A stretch of DNA of 64,000 nt, taken from positions 372,001 to 436,000 of the forward strand of contig NZ_BHVZ01000001.1 of the NCBI RefSeq assembly GCF_003865035.1, in the 5' to 3' direction. The position numbers and the translations under genes are program-made. The DNA comes from Anaerotignum faecicola. GTDB taxonomy: Bacteria; Bacillota; Clostridia; Lachnospirales; Anaerotignaceae. Positions within the stretch are counted from its first letter, which is position 1; every line of letters starts with the position of its first letter. Below the pieces are notes generated by a model. That model was given only the letters and a program-made list of their open reading frames with translations. It did no database searches and was not told the origin of the DNA. Shown here one piece after another: positions 33,352 through 43,085 of the stretch.

Positions 33352-34323
33352 TCAGCCAATGACTCTCTGAATCAAATTCATCCAGTTACCACGACAAATC
33401 ATTTCCAATTCCTTGTCGCTGAAGCCTGCTTTCTTCATTTTTTCTACCATAGCAGGAACGTGTGTGCAGTCCTCCAGACCTACTGTAAAGGTATTTTCCT
33501 GATCACAGAAGGAGCCGGCAGCTTCGTCATCCAGAAATTCACAGAAGTCAAAGCCAAATGCCAGATGCTCTACACCGATTTTATTTGCAATGTAGTCTGC
33601 ATGGCGAATCAAACCATCTACGGTCTGTTCCTTCACATCCTTGTCAACCAGCATATTGAAGGAGTTCAGCCCAACAATCCCGTTTGTATCTCTGATTTCC
33701 AGAAGCTGGCAGTCTGTCAGATTTCTGACTACATCTGCCAACGCTCTTGCATTGGAATGGGATGCCATCAAGGGGCCGCCGCCCACCTTTGCCATGTCCC
33801 AGAAGGTACGTTCATTTGTATGGGAAACATCTACCAGCATGTGCTTATCATGCAGCTTTCTGACAGCCTTTTTGCCCAGCTCGGTCAGCCCTCTGTTGGG
33901 GTCGCCCTTCGTCCCTGTAGACAAATCGTTCTGTTCGTTCCAGGAAAGCATTGCATGACGGCAGCCGAAATCATACAGCTCGTCAATCTTATCCAGATCC
34001 GTACCGATGCCGGAAAGCCCTTCCAGTCCGGGCAGAATATAAAACTTGCCTGCTTTTCTTGCTTCTTCGATTTCCTTCAGGTTCTTTACAACAACCGCTT
34101 CTTCACACTCAGCCATTTCGTCCTTAATGCAGTGCATCAGCTCTCCCAGTCTCTTTGCAGGATCTGCATCATAGGGAGGATCAATCCACAGAACAAAGCA
34201 GCCGCCTTCGATGTTGCCCTTTCTTAAACGAGGCAGATGGTGATTTTTCAGAACCTGCGTTTCGCCCTTCAATCTGCGAACCGTTACGTCTGTAAAAATA
34301 TCACTGTGTCCGTCAAAAATCAT
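33352..34323 (-). CDS. Membrane-dipeptidase-type (M19) metallopeptidase, copy 2
   Basis: 323 residues, the same length as copy 1, and identical at most motif positions: MIFDGHSDIFTDV, LPGLEGLSGIG, LVDVSHTNERTFWDM, GPLMASHSNARAL and GVEHLAFGFDFCEF. All expected metal ligands are present. The differences are concentrated on the surface and in the substrate loops, so substrate range may differ. It follows the DUF819 gene by about 60 bases on the same strand and is probably transcribed with it. Confidence 0.92.
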   Translation of the reverse strand: MIFDGHSDIFTDVTVRRLKGETQVLKNHHLPRLRKGNIEGGCFVLWIDPPYDADPAKRLGELMHCIKDEMAECEEAVVVKNLKEIEEARKAGKFYILPGLEGLSGIGTDLDKIDELYDFGCRHAMLSWNEQNDLSTGTKGDPNRGLTELGKKAVRKLHDKHMLVDVSHTNERTFWDMAKVGGGPLMASHSNARALADVVRNLTDCQLLEIRDTNGIVGLNSFNMLVDKDVKEQTVDGLIRHADYIANKIGVEHLAFGFDFCEFLDDEAAGSFCDQENTFTVGLEDCTHVPAMVEKMKKAGFSDKELEMICRGNWMNLIQRVIG

Positions 34324-34384
34324 AATTCTTGCCTTCCTTCTTTTCTTTCTTCCAATTCTATTTCTATTCTCTGTTCGCTTATGC

Positions 34385-35601
34385 TTATGCGCCCAAGAAG
34401 TTACCTACGATAGTACCGAAGTATGTACCTACAACGTAGCCCAGAGTACCTACCAACATGATAGGACCTACCAGCTTGATCCAGCCCTGAGAGATTGCCA
34501 TAGCCGCCGCTGTTGTGGGGCCGCCGATGCAGGCGTTGGATGCCAGAATGCAGTCCTCCAGGTCAAATTTCAGCAGCTTGCCGAATACGAAGCAGAACAG
34601 CATGTTTACGATTACCATGATTGCACAGAATACCAGCAGCAGAGGTGCATTCAGGAAGATAGCCTTGATGGATGCAGGTGCGCCGATTGCAAAGAAGAAC
34701 AGGTAAATCAGGTATGTACCCAATTCCTGAGAACCGGACAGACCCTCCAGTGGTTTGGAGAAAATTGTCGCGATAATCATTGTAATGGTTGTCAGAATCA
34801 GATACTTGTTGCCGAACAGACCGCCAATCAGGTCTGTGATTATGCCGTTGCCGGAAGGGAACGCTGCGGAAATGAAACCTGCGATTTCTGTGGAAACCCA
34901 AACAACGATTACGCTGATTGCAAAGTTGATTGCAATGTCACACAGAGAGATGGGTTTCTTTGCCCAGAATGCAGCCGCCTGTGTTTTTGCAGCCTCATCC
35001 ACACCTCTTGCATTGATTTCATCAATATGAGGATGTGTGAATTTTGTCTTAAAGAACTTCAGTGTAGGAATCATGATCAGTACAAAGAAGTACAGAGTCA
35101 TCAGCAGGTTATCCGCTACAACCGCTGCGGATGTTGTGTCGCCGGGTACCTGAAATGCACTTGCCATTGCAGCGAAGTTTACAGTACCGCCGATGTAGGA
35201 GCCTGTCATCATAGCAGCTACGCCTGCCAGATCCTTTACATGGTTGCCCAGCACCTTGAAGCCCAAGATTGCACCAACGGATGTACCGATTGCACCAATC
35301 ATAAAGATAATCAGAATCTTACCTGCTTCTCTACCAATCTTACGAATGTCGCAGCTCAACAGCAGCATGGGGATTGCCATAGGAACAACATAGCCCCATA
35401 CGATATCGTCGAACCAAACGCAGTTTGTAGGGATGATACCCAGGTTTGTCAAAACCAGTGCGCCAATCAAAGCAACGATCGCACCGGATACTTTAGATGC
35501 CCATTTCCATGTCTGTTCTGCATAGATAGAGAATGCAGCCCACCGCAGGTAATAGCCATCAGCGCCCATGTATTGTCAGCGCTAATCAGTGGTGTACTCA
35601 T
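34385..35601 (-). CDS. DUF819-family membrane transporter, apparent frameshift near codon 20
   Basis: The good start is ATG 35601 (GGAGG eight bases upstream), giving MSTPLISADNTWALMAITCG. The frame then runs to an early stop. The remaining, clearly homologous protein (WAAFSIYAEQTWKWASKVSG onward, about ten membrane segments) continues in another frame that is open to 34385. The two join near 35538-35546 if one base is restored in the GGTGGG run. This is either a sequencing error, phase variation at a short G run, or a mutation. DUF819 proteins are multi-spanning transporter-like proteins of uncertain substrate; pairing with two dipeptidases suggests peptide or amino-acid uptake. Confidence 0.8.
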
Positions 35602-35714
35602 AATAATAGCCTCCTTTGAATACATAAATTTTTTTGTGATTCAAGAGCATTTTGATGTATGATAGCGGGTGTATGTATATTAAAACACTTCAATATCTTG
35701 AATCTACATGGTAT

Positions 35715-35743
35715 ATGTTAACACCCTGTTAAGAATTCGTCAA
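35715..35743 (-). promoter_or_regulatory. Promoter with an internal palindromic operator for the DUF819-dipeptidase operon
   Basis: On the minus strand, TTGACG, a 17-base spacer and TAACAT. The spacer and -10 hold the inverted repeat TTAACAGGGTGTTAA (35718-35732), a likely repressor site, perhaps for the nearby XRE-cupin protein. The rest of 35640-35900 is AT-rich with nothing else recognised. Confidence 0.6.
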
Positions 35744-35903
35744 TTCACTATTTCGACAAAAAAACCATTGAAATATCGTTCTTTTGTACAAATATTCATC
35801 CAAAAGTTATAAAATGATTCCTTCACACAGGGATGTTTGTTTGTCATTTGTGTACATTTCATTAGTCATATTTTCATTCAGTATTTTGATGCAATAAAGC
35901 GCA

Positions 35904-35950
35904 CAAAAAAAGCAGATTAAATCTGATTTTTCAGATTTAACCCGCTTTCC
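35904..35950 (-). terminator. Rho-independent terminator of pyk
   Basis: On the minus strand, AAAGCGGGTTAAATCTG pairs imperfectly with CAGATTTAATCTGCTTT and is followed by a U run, about 20-65 bases after the pyk stop. Confidence 0.85.
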
Positions 35951-35969
35951 AATTTATTCCTGCTGTTCC

Positions 35970-37730
35970 TTATTCTTCCTTCGGAATCCCTTTGTAAACA
36001 AATCCCTTTTCCGCATCTACCGTAATCAGCGAATGGGCAGGAATAAAGTCAACCACCTTCGCATTGCAGACAATCACAGGAATATCCAGTGCCATCCCTG
36101 CAACCTCCGCATGGCTGTTTACATTCTGATCCAGAGGCCCGACCACGATTGCCGCCGCCTTACGGATATAGGGCATAAAGCTGCTGTCCGTTGCCGTTGT
36201 CACCAGAATGTCCCCCTGATGGAAGGTGCGCTCCACGCCGTCCCTTGCGGTAATGACTCTGGCTGTGCCTGTCGCCCTTTTCGTGCCAACGCCCTTGCCC
36301 TTGCAAAGCACATCCCCCACGATATCCACACGCAGAGTGTTTGTTGCGCCGCTAAAGCCAAGGGGCATCCCCAATGCGGAAACAACCGTATCGCCGTTTT
36401 TCAGCAAGCCGCTTTTCACTGCGATTTCCAAAGCTGTATCAAATACACCGCCGCGGGGCAGCTCTCCTGTATAAAGCATCGGCTTACAGCCCCAGATGAG
36501 GTTCATCTGCCGCCATACCGTTTCGTCCGATGTGCTTGCAATGAGCGGGCAGGCAGGGCGATAACGGGAAATCATTCTTGCCGTAAAGCCGGATTTTGTT
36601 ACCGTTGTGATTGCCGCCGTTTTCAGTTCTGCCGCTGTTGCGCAAGCCGCCATGCTGATCGCATTTGTAATATTCACTCTCGCCGGCTCTGTCGTATTCG
36701 CAAGCTTTGCCGCATAATCCACAGCACTTTCCGCCTTCAGTGCGATTCTCGCCATCGTTGCAACCGCCTCCAGAGGATATGCCCCTGCTGCCGTTTCGCC
36801 CGAAAGCATAATGGCATCACTGCCGTCAAAAATCGCATTTGCAACGTCATTTGCCTCTGCTCTGGTCGGGCGAGGGCTGTGTACCATGCTCTCCAGCATC
36901 TGCGTGGCAGTGATCACAGGCTTGCCGATACGGTTCGCCTTCGCAATCAGGATTTTCTGCACCAAAGGTACCTCCTCCGGCGGAATTTCTACGCCCAGAT
37001 CCCCTCTGGCAACCATAATCCCGTCCGAAGCCTCCAGAATTTTATCAATATTTTCCACGCCCTGCTGATTTTCAATCTTGGAGATAATATGCATCTGTCC
37101 GCCGCCGTTTTCCTCAAGCACTCTGCGGATTTTCAGCACATCCTCCGCTGAGCGGATAAACGATGCCGCCACAATATCAAAGCCGTTCTCCACGCCGAAT
37201 TTCAAATCCTCAATATCCTTTTCCATCAGGGAAGGCAGGTTCACCTCCACCCCCGGCAGGTTTACGCCCTTGCGGGATTTCACAACACCGCCGTTGATAA
37301 CCTTGCAGACAACATCCGTTTCCGTAATATCCTCTACCTTCAATTCAATCAGCCCGTCATCAATCAGAATTCTGGAGCCTCTGTGTACATCCTTCGGCAG
37401 GTCTGCATAGGTCACCGAAACAATATTCACATCCCCCTCCACCTCTCTGGTGGTCAGGGTAAAGGTTGCATCCTCCTCCAGTCTCACCTTATCCTCCTTG
37501 AAGGTTTTCACGCGGATTTCGGGCCCCTTTGTATCCAGAATCAGGGGGATGGGGGCGTTCAGCTCCTCTCTCGCCTGTTTCAGCTTCGCAATCGTTTCCG
37601 CATGGGTTTCGTATGTCCCGTGGGAAAAATTGATTCTCGCGGCATCCATACCGTTCTGAATCAGCTGCTTCATAATTTCCACATCATTTGTTGCAGGCCC
37701 CAATGTGCAGACAATTTTCGTTTTTCGCAT
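35970..37730 (-). CDS. pyk: Pyruvate kinase with C-terminal phosphohistidine-like domain
   Basis: 586 residues, the long Bacillus-type form. The catalytic barrel contains KIVCTLGPATND, ARINFSHG, LDTKGPEIR, the MVARGDLGVEIP signature and the ITATQMLESM active-site stretch. The extra C-terminal domain (about 480-586) resembles the PEP-utiliser swivelling domain (GTARVITARDGVERTFHQGD, then AAAIVVGPLDQNVNSHAEVA). It converts PEP and ADP to pyruvate and ATP. It follows pfkA after 54 bases, the common pfkA-pyk glycolytic pair. AAGGAGGTG precedes the ATG. Confidence 0.97.
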   Translation of the reverse strand: MRKTKIVCTLGPATNDVEIMKQLIQNGMDAARINFSHGTYETHAETIAKLKQAREELNAPIPLILDTKGPEIRVKTFKEDKVRLEEDATFTLTTREVEGDVNIVSVTYADLPKDVHRGSRILIDDGLIELKVEDITETDVVCKVINGGVVKSRKGVNLPGVEVNLPSLMEKDIEDLKFGVENGFDIVAASFIRSAEDVLKIRRVLEENGGGQMHIISKIENQQGVENIDKILEASDGIMVARGDLGVEIPPEEVPLVQKILIAKANRIGKPVITATQMLESMVHSPRPTRAEANDVANAIFDGSDAIMLSGETAAGAYPLEAVATMARIALKAESAVDYAAKLANTTEPARVNITNAISMAACATAAELKTAAITTVTKSGFTARMISRYRPACPLIASTSDETVWRQMNLIWGCKPMLYTGELPRGGVFDTALEIAVKSGLLKNGDTVVSALGMPLGFSGATNTLRVDIVGDVLCKGKGVGTKRATGTARVITARDGVERTFHQGDILVTTATDSSFMPYIRKAAAIVVGPLDQNVNSHAEVAGMALDIPVIVCNAKVVDFIPAHSLITVDAEKGFVYKGIPKEE

Positions 37731-37784
37731 ATTGCGGCACCTCCTTTTTTCTGTCGTATTTTTTCATTTCAATTAGAATTTCAA

Positions 37785-38777
37785 TCAAATCGAAAGAATT
37801 TTGATTACATCGTAAATTTCGGGGTCTAATTCCTTGTCCATCTGTAGGGACTCCAGCAAATCCAGAATCTCGTAGCGCCCTCTGTTATAGGCAACCGCAA
37901 TGTTTTCCCTGCCCTCCAGAATTGCCTTCACCGCATGATAGCCCATCATAGATGCGTGCATGCGGTCGGTCGCCGTCGGGCTGCCGCCTCTTTGCAGATG
38001 TCCCAGAATGGTCGCTCTGGTCTGAATCCCAGTAATCTCCTGAATATCCTGCGCCAGCTTCTGCGTACCGCCAACGCCCTCTGCCACTACTACTAGATTA
38101 TGGCGTTTGCCGATACTTCTATTCTCCAAAATCTGCTGAATCACTCTGTCGCTGTTGATGTTTTCCTTCTCCTCAGGAAACATAACCTCCTCAGCGCCGC
38201 CGCACATACCGCACCATACAGCAATGTAGCCGGCATCTCTGCCCATCACCTCTACAACGGAGCATCTTTCATGGGAGTTGGAGGTATCTCTCAGCTTATT
38301 CAGCGCATCCATACCGGTATTGACCGCCGTATCAAAGCCAATCGTATATTCCGTCCCCTTCATATCCAGGTCAATCGTCGCAGGAATCCCCACGCCATTA
38401 ACCCCTCTTTTCACCAATTCCGCCAGACCGCGATAGGAGCCGTCCCCACCGATGACAACCAGTGCATCCAGTCCCAAAATCTTATAGATTGCCGCCGCCT
38501 TATCCAGACCCTCGTCCGTCATCATTTCGGGGCAGCGTGCCGTATGCAGAATCGTACCACCAAGGTTCAGCACATTGGAAACATCTCTGCTGTGCATTTC
38601 CTTAATTTCGCCGCCAATCAGCCCTGCATAGCCCTTGCGGATACCTACAACATCCACGTCGTAATATTTTGCCGTTCTGACAACTGCACGAATTGCCGCG
38701 TTCATGCCAGGCGCATCGCCGCCGCTAGTCAGTACGCCGATTTTTCTGATTTTCTTTTCATTCTTCCGTTCTACCAT
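37785..38777 (-). CDS. pfkA: 6-phosphofructokinase
   Basis: 330 residues. The ATP-type motif is GGDGS (VVIGGDGSYRGLAEL), and GVLTSGGDAPGMNAAIRAVV forms the nucleotide site. The catalytic loop reads PATIDLDMKGTEYTIGFDTA: both Asp residues of TIDND are kept, but Gly and Asn of the usual PGTIDND are Ala and Leu. MGRDAGYIAVW and RATILGHLQRGGSPTATDR complete the F6P site. It phosphorylates fructose-6-phosphate. It lies between mtrB and pyk on one strand. GAGGAGG lies before the ATG. Confidence 0.95.
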   Translation of the reverse strand: MVERKNEKKIRKIGVLTSGGDAPGMNAAIRAVVRTAKYYDVDVVGIRKGYAGLIGGEIKEMHSRDVSNVLNLGGTILHTARCPEMMTDEGLDKAAAIYKILGLDALVVIGGDGSYRGLAELVKRGVNGVGIPATIDLDMKGTEYTIGFDTAVNTGMDALNKLRDTSNSHERCSVVEVMGRDAGYIAVWCGMCGGAEEVMFPEEKENINSDRVIQQILENRSIGKRHNLVVVAEGVGGTQKLAQDIQEITGIQTRATILGHLQRGGSPTATDRMHASMMGYHAVKAILEGRENIAVAYNRGRYEILDLLESLQMDKELDPEIYDVIKILSI

Positions 38778-38832
38778 CTAAATTCCTCCTCATCCTCCGC
38801 AAAAAAACTCCCACACAAAATCCTTTGCGGCA

Positions 38833-39081
38833 TTATTTTTTCTCAATATCGACTTCGCCTGCCCGAATCATGCCGAACTGCGTATAAACCTCTGCTTTCC
38901 CTCTGATTTTCATGGCAGAGGTATTCTCCGTAAACTGCGCAATCAGAACCTCGCCCTGATCCAGCTTTTCCGTATGATGAATCTTTGTCACCTCGCCACG
39001 GGTCACGCCAATGATATTCACACCCTTTTCCAGTGCCTTCACACAAATATAGGATGTATCTGCTCCGATTTTTTCAGCCAT
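38833..39081 (-). CDS. mtrB: trp RNA-binding attenuation protein (TRAP)
   Basis: 82 residues, close to the Bacillus protein (75). It aligns without gaps through ALEKGVNIIGVTRGEVTKIH, then HTEKLDQGEVLIAQFTENTS and AMKIRGKAEVYTQFG. The tryptophan-binding threonines (T25 and T30 of B. subtilis) and the RNA-binding Lys37, Lys56 and Arg58 are all present. TRAP forms an 11-mer that, with tryptophan bound, wraps (G/U)AG repeats to attenuate trp transcripts. Here it lies between dnaE and pfkA, not next to folE, so it is expressed with replication/glycolysis genes. The target is not in this window. Confidence 0.9.
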   Translation of the reverse strand: MAEKIGADTSYICVKALEKGVNIIGVTRGEVTKIHHTEKLDQGEVLIAQFTENTSAMKIRGKAEVYTQFGMIRAGEVDIEKK

Positions 39082-39093
39082 ACGCTTTCCTCC

Positions 39094-42000
39094 TCAATAT
39101 TTCAACGCAACATTTTTTTCGCCCAGCAGCTGCCGCAGCTCCTCGCAGAGGGCATCCTCACCCGTCACCCAGTTTATGCGGTCTGCCTTCATTTTCTGTC
39201 TCGTTTTCTCATCATAAATATATACCGGCACATCCCCGTGATATTTTCGGAGAATTGCCGTAATCTGTCCGAAGGGAACACTCTGCCCTGCCGCAAGCTT
39301 CAGCCATACGGAGGACGGAATCTCTGCCGCTTCGTTCTGCTCCAGATTTTTGATATCCGCTGCAATCACCTTGCCCTCGCCATCTGCGGAAACACTCGCC
39401 CTGCCACGAATAAGCAGTACCGCATCCTCCTGCAAAAGCGGCGCACATTTTTCATACACCTTCGGGAACACCACAATCTCCATGCTCCCTTGGAAATCCT
39501 CCAGTGTGATAAACGCCATCTTATCATTATTTCTGGTATATTTCACAGAAACCCCTGCAACCATCCCACCAACGATTACCTTCGTGCTGTCCTCTATCTG
39601 TGTATGGTGCGAGCCCTCCTCATCCGGCAGAAAATCCATGCTTGTATTGCTGATTTTCTGCCGCAGCTGTTCCTCATATTCCGCCAGAGGGTGTCCGCTG
39701 ACATAAATCCCCAAGGCTTCCTTTTCCATCGCGAGCCTCTCCTTCGGCGGAAATTCCCGAATGGAAGGCAGTTCATCCGTCTGCTGAAAGCTTTCGTCAC
39801 CGCCCATGTCAAACAGGTTCAGCTGTCCTTCTATATTATTCTTTCTTGCATGTCCGATTCCTGCCAGAATCTCTTTATAAATCGCCATGTACTGACTGCG
39901 GAAACCGCCGAAGCTGTCCAGTGCGCCGCCCTTAATCAGTCCTTCAATGCCGCGCACGCTCCATTCTCCGCCCTCCATGCGGTTGCAGAAATCCGTCAGA
40001 GAGGTGAATTTACCGTTTTTTTCGCGCTCCACAACCAGTGCATCCACCGCACCCTTGCCGATATTCTTGATTGCCGCCAACGCAAAGCGAATCTTCCCAT
40101 CGGATACGGAAAACTGCCGATATCCTTCGTTGATATCGGGGGGCAGAAGCTGAATCCCCATTTTCTTACATTCCTCGATATAGCCGCTGACCTTCGCCGC
40201 ATTGTCCATCACGCTTGTCATCAGTGCCGCCATGAATTCCACGGGATAATGCGCCTTCAGCCAAGCAGTCTGATAGCCAACCACCGCATAGCAGGCAGCA
40301 TGGCTTTTATTAAAGGCATATTTTGCAAAGTCCGTCATTTCATCAAAAATCTTTTCTGCCGCTTCTATGGGAATCCCGTTTTTCACACAGCCGGGCACCT
40401 CGTCCCCATCCCCATGGATAAATTTTTCCCGTTCCTCTGCCATCACGGATGCCTTTTTCTTACTCATCGCACGGCGCACAAGGTCACTTCTGCCAAGGCT
40501 GTAGCCTGCCAGATCCCGCACAATCTGCATTACCTGCTCCTGATACACGATACAGCCGTAGGTGTTTTCCAGAATCGGCTCCAGCTTCGGATGGGTATAC
40601 TGCACCTTGCCGCCTGCGTTTTTCCCCTTGATATATTTCGGGATAAAATCCATCGGCCCGGGGCGATAAAGCGCAATCCCCGCAATCATATCCTCCAAAC
40701 AGCGTGGCTGCAGCTCTCGCATAAACTGCTTCATGCCGCCGCTTTCCAGCTGAAACACGCCCTCTGTTTTGCCTTGGCAAATCATGTCATACACCATAGA
40801 ATCATTTTCGGGCAGCTCCTCCATGTTTAACCGAATCCCATGGATACGCTCAATTTCCTGCACCGCGGACTGGATCACCGTCAGTGTCCGCAGTCCCAGA
40901 AAGTCCATTTTCAGCAGTCCCAGCTCCTCCAGAATCGTCATGGTGTACTGGGTATTGATCTGCCCGTCATTCGCACTCAGCGGTACATATTCCATAACAG
41001 GCTCACGGCAGATAACCACGCCGGCGGCATGGGTAGAGGAATGGCGCGGCAAGCCCTCTAAGCGCAGAGAGGTATCAATCAACCGCTTCGTATCCGCTTC
41101 CTCCTCATAAGCATGCTTGAGGTCGGGGTTCATTTTCAGTGCCTTTTCAATCGTAATGCCCAGTTCTGCCGGAATCATCTTGGAAATGCGGTCAACATCC
41201 GCATAGGGCATTGCCAGCGCGCGCCCAACGTCCTTGATTGCCGCTCGCGCCGCCATCGTCCCGAAGGTAATAATCTGCGCCACATTTGCCTCGCCATATT
41301 TGCGGATGACATAATCAATCACCTCCTGCCGCCGTTCATAGCAGAAGTCAATGTCAATATCCGGCATGCTGACACGCTCAGGGTTCAGAAACCGCTCAAA
41401 AATCAGATCATATTTCAACGGATCAATTGTTGTAATGGAAAGGCAGTAGGAAACCATGCTCCCTGCCGCAGAGCCGCGCCCCGGCCCAACAATAATGCCG
41501 TTATCCTTCGCATATTTGATAAAATCCCAAACGATCAGGAAATAATCCACATACCCCATATTTTCAATCGTGGTAAGCTCATATTCCAGCCGTTCCTTCC
41601 ATTCTTCCTTCGCCGCAGGGTATTTCTTTGCAAACCCTGCATAACAAATCTCGCGCAGATAGCCTTCTGCCGTTTTCCCATCGGGTACATCAAAGCGTGG
41701 CAGCTTCAATTCATGGAACGTAAAGCTCACATTGCACCGCTCGGCAATCCTTGCCGTATTGGCGCAGGCCTCAGGTGCAAAGGAAAACAAATCATACATT
41801 TCCTTCGGGCTTTTCACATAAAACTGGCCGCCCTCATAACGCATCCTGTCCTCATCCAGAACCGTTTTCCCCGTCTGGATGCAAAGCAGAATATCATGCG
41901 GCTCTGCGTCCTCTTTATAAATATAATGGCTGTCATTTGTACAGATGAGCGGAATCCCTGTCTCTCTGCTCATCCGCACCAACGCCTCATTCACAATTTT

Positions 42001-42573
42001 CTGCTCCCGAATCCCATGATCCTGCAATTCCAAAAAGTAATTGCCCTCCCCGAAAATATCAAGATATTCCAGCGCGACCTCCTTCGCCTTCTCATAGGAT
42101 ACATTCAGAATATTTCTGGGTACCTCCCCTGCCAGACATGCGCTTGATGCAATAATGCCCTTGCTGTATTTCCGCAGAAGCTCCTTATCCACACGCGGCT
42201 TATAATAAAACCCTTCGGTAAAGCCATAGGAAACCAACTTAATCAGATTATGGTAGCCCTCATTATTTTCAGCCAGAAGAACCAGATGATAATAACCGCC
42301 GCCCTTGCCCTCCTTTGTGAAGCGAGAGCCCTCCGCCACATAAACCTCACAGCCGAGAATCGGCTTGATGCCGGCCTCCAGTGCCGCCTTGTAAAATTCC
42401 ACCGCACCATACATCGCACCGTGGTCGGTGATGGCAATGCTGTCCATCCCCAGCTCCTTCACCCGCTGCACCAGCTCCTTTATCTTGGCAGAGCCGTCCA
42501 GAAGGCTGTATTCCGTATGAACATGAAGATGCGTAAACGGTTTCTTCTCCCGTTCTCTTTCCTGCATTTCCAA
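39094..42573 (-). CDS. dnaE: DNA polymerase III subunit alpha
   Basis: About 1160 residues. The PHP domain begins FTHLHVHTEYSLLDG. The polymerase palm has VGPGRGSAAGSMVSYCLSI and the metal-binding PDIDIDF (about 405). The finger region includes GVFQLESGGMKQFMRELQP. Helix-hairpin-helix segments and an OB fold (about 985-1060, TKVIVGGMVAGVSVKYTR) follow. This is the DnaE1 type. The start is probably TTG 42573, eight bases after AGGAGG; ATG 42567 is the alternative. It begins the gene run dnaE-mtrB-pfkA-pyk and is divergent from the metY T-box promoter. Confidence 0.96.
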   Translation of the reverse strand: MEMQEREREKKPFTHLHVHTEYSLLDGSAKIKELVQRVKELGMDSIAITDHGAMYGAVEFYKAALEAGIKPILGCEVYVAEGSRFTKEGKGGGYYHLVLLAENNEGYHNLIKLVSYGFTEGFYYKPRVDKELLRKYSKGIIASSACLAGEVPRNILNVSYEKAKEVALEYLDIFGEGNYFLELQDHGIREQKIVNEALVRMSRETGIPLICTNDSHYIYKEDAEPHDILLCIQTGKTVLDEDRMRYEGGQFYVKSPKEMYDLFSFAPEACANTARIAERCNVSFTFHELKLPRFDVPDGKTAEGYLREICYAGFAKKYPAAKEEWKERLEYELTTIENMGYVDYFLIVWDFIKYAKDNGIIVGPGRGSAAGSMVSYCLSITTIDPLKYDLIFERFLNPERVSMPDIDIDFCYERRQEVIDYVIRKYGEANVAQIITFGTMAARAAIKDVGRALAMPYADVDRISKMIPAELGITIEKALKMNPDLKHAYEEEADTKRLIDTSLRLEGLPRHSSTHAAGVVICREPVMEYVPLSANDGQINTQYTMTILEELGLLKMDFLGLRTLTVIQSAVQEIERIHGIRLNMEELPENDSMVYDMICQGKTEGVFQLESGGMKQFMRELQPRCLEDMIAGIALYRPGPMDFIPKYIKGKNAGGKVQYTHPKLEPILENTYGCIVYQEQVMQIVRDLAGYSLGRSDLVRRAMSKKKASVMAEEREKFIHGDGDEVPGCVKNGIPIEAAEKIFDEMTDFAKYAFNKSHAACYAVVGYQTAWLKAHYPVEFMAALMTSVMDNAAKVSGYIEECKKMGIQLLPPDINEGYRQFSVSDGKIRFALAAIKNIGKGAVDALVVEREKNGKFTSLTDFCNRMEGGEWSVRGIEGLIKGGALDSFGGFRSQYMAIYKEILAGIGHARKNNIEGQLNLFDMGGDESFQQTDELPSIREFPPKERLAMEKEALGIYVSGHPLAEYEEQLRQKISNTSMDFLPDEEGSHHTQIEDSTKVIVGGMVAGVSVKYTRNNDKMAFITLEDFQGSMEIVVFPKVYEKCAPLLQEDAVLLIRGRASVSADGEGKVIAADIKNLEQNEAAEIPSSVWLKLAAGQSVPFGQITAILRKYHGDVPVYIYDEKTRQKMKADRINWVTGEDALCEELRQLLGEKNVALKY

Positions 42574-42692
42574 TTTCCGCACCTCCTTTGTTTTCTAAAA
42601 ATCTCTTTTCCTATCGTTTCAGTATATCATATTTTTCCACGCAGAAAAACGCCCTAGCCCGGAAAAAATTCTTTTTTCTCTCAAAAAAACAG

Positions 42693-42720
42693 TTGACAAA
42701 TGTCTTTTGGATGTTATAAT
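42693..42720 (+). promoter_or_regulatory. Promoter of the metY-metA operon
   Basis: A consensus TTGACA (42693-42698) and TATAAT (42715-42720) with a 16-base spacer, immediately upstream of the T-box leader. Confidence 0.9.
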
Positions 42721-42726
42721 AGTCCT

Positions 42727-43009
42727 CAACAACTTGATAGCAAAAAGCGATGACGAAGAGGACTGAGTGTCTGCGTTTTCAGAGAGTCGGCGGTTGCTGT
42801 GAGCCGATAACAATTTCATTCAATAGTCTATGGCTTCTGAGCTGGAGGTTCGAAAATACAAACGTATCGGTAGGCTCCTCCCGTGACTGCTGCGTAAAAG
42901 CATAGGGCTTGTTTGAGCCCGAAGAGGTGGCATATTTTATATGCAATTTGAGTGGTACCGCGGTTTATACTGGCCGTCTCAAGGTTTTTCCTTGGGACGG
43001 CTTTTTTAT
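42727..43009 (+). promoter_or_regulatory. T-box riboswitch, Met-specific, upstream of metY
   Basis: The T-box sequence AATTTGAGTGGTACCGCGG is at 42945-42963 and is followed by a terminator stem (42973-43001) with seven T. In stem I, GAAG and GACT on the 5' side pair with AGTC and CTTC on the 3' side. The specifier loop between the 3' segments reads TATGG, giving codon ATG (Met). Uncharged tRNA-Met should stabilise the antiterminator and switch on metY-metA in methionine starvation. Confidence 0.93.
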
Positions 43010-43085
43010 TACCTGTTGCCTGTCCTCGCATTTGCTGCAACCAACATCAACTTTATTTTATATTTTTACTAAGGAGGAACGAAGC

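Noticed and set aside
35970..37730. Possible fusion oddity of pyruvate kinase with a PEP-utiliser domain
   Set aside because: This longer form is normal for Bacillus and many Firmicutes, so it is not unusual.
38974..40830. 618-codon plus-strand frame opposite dnaE
   Set aside because: dnaE is unambiguous on the minus strand; the plus frame has no domain or start signal.
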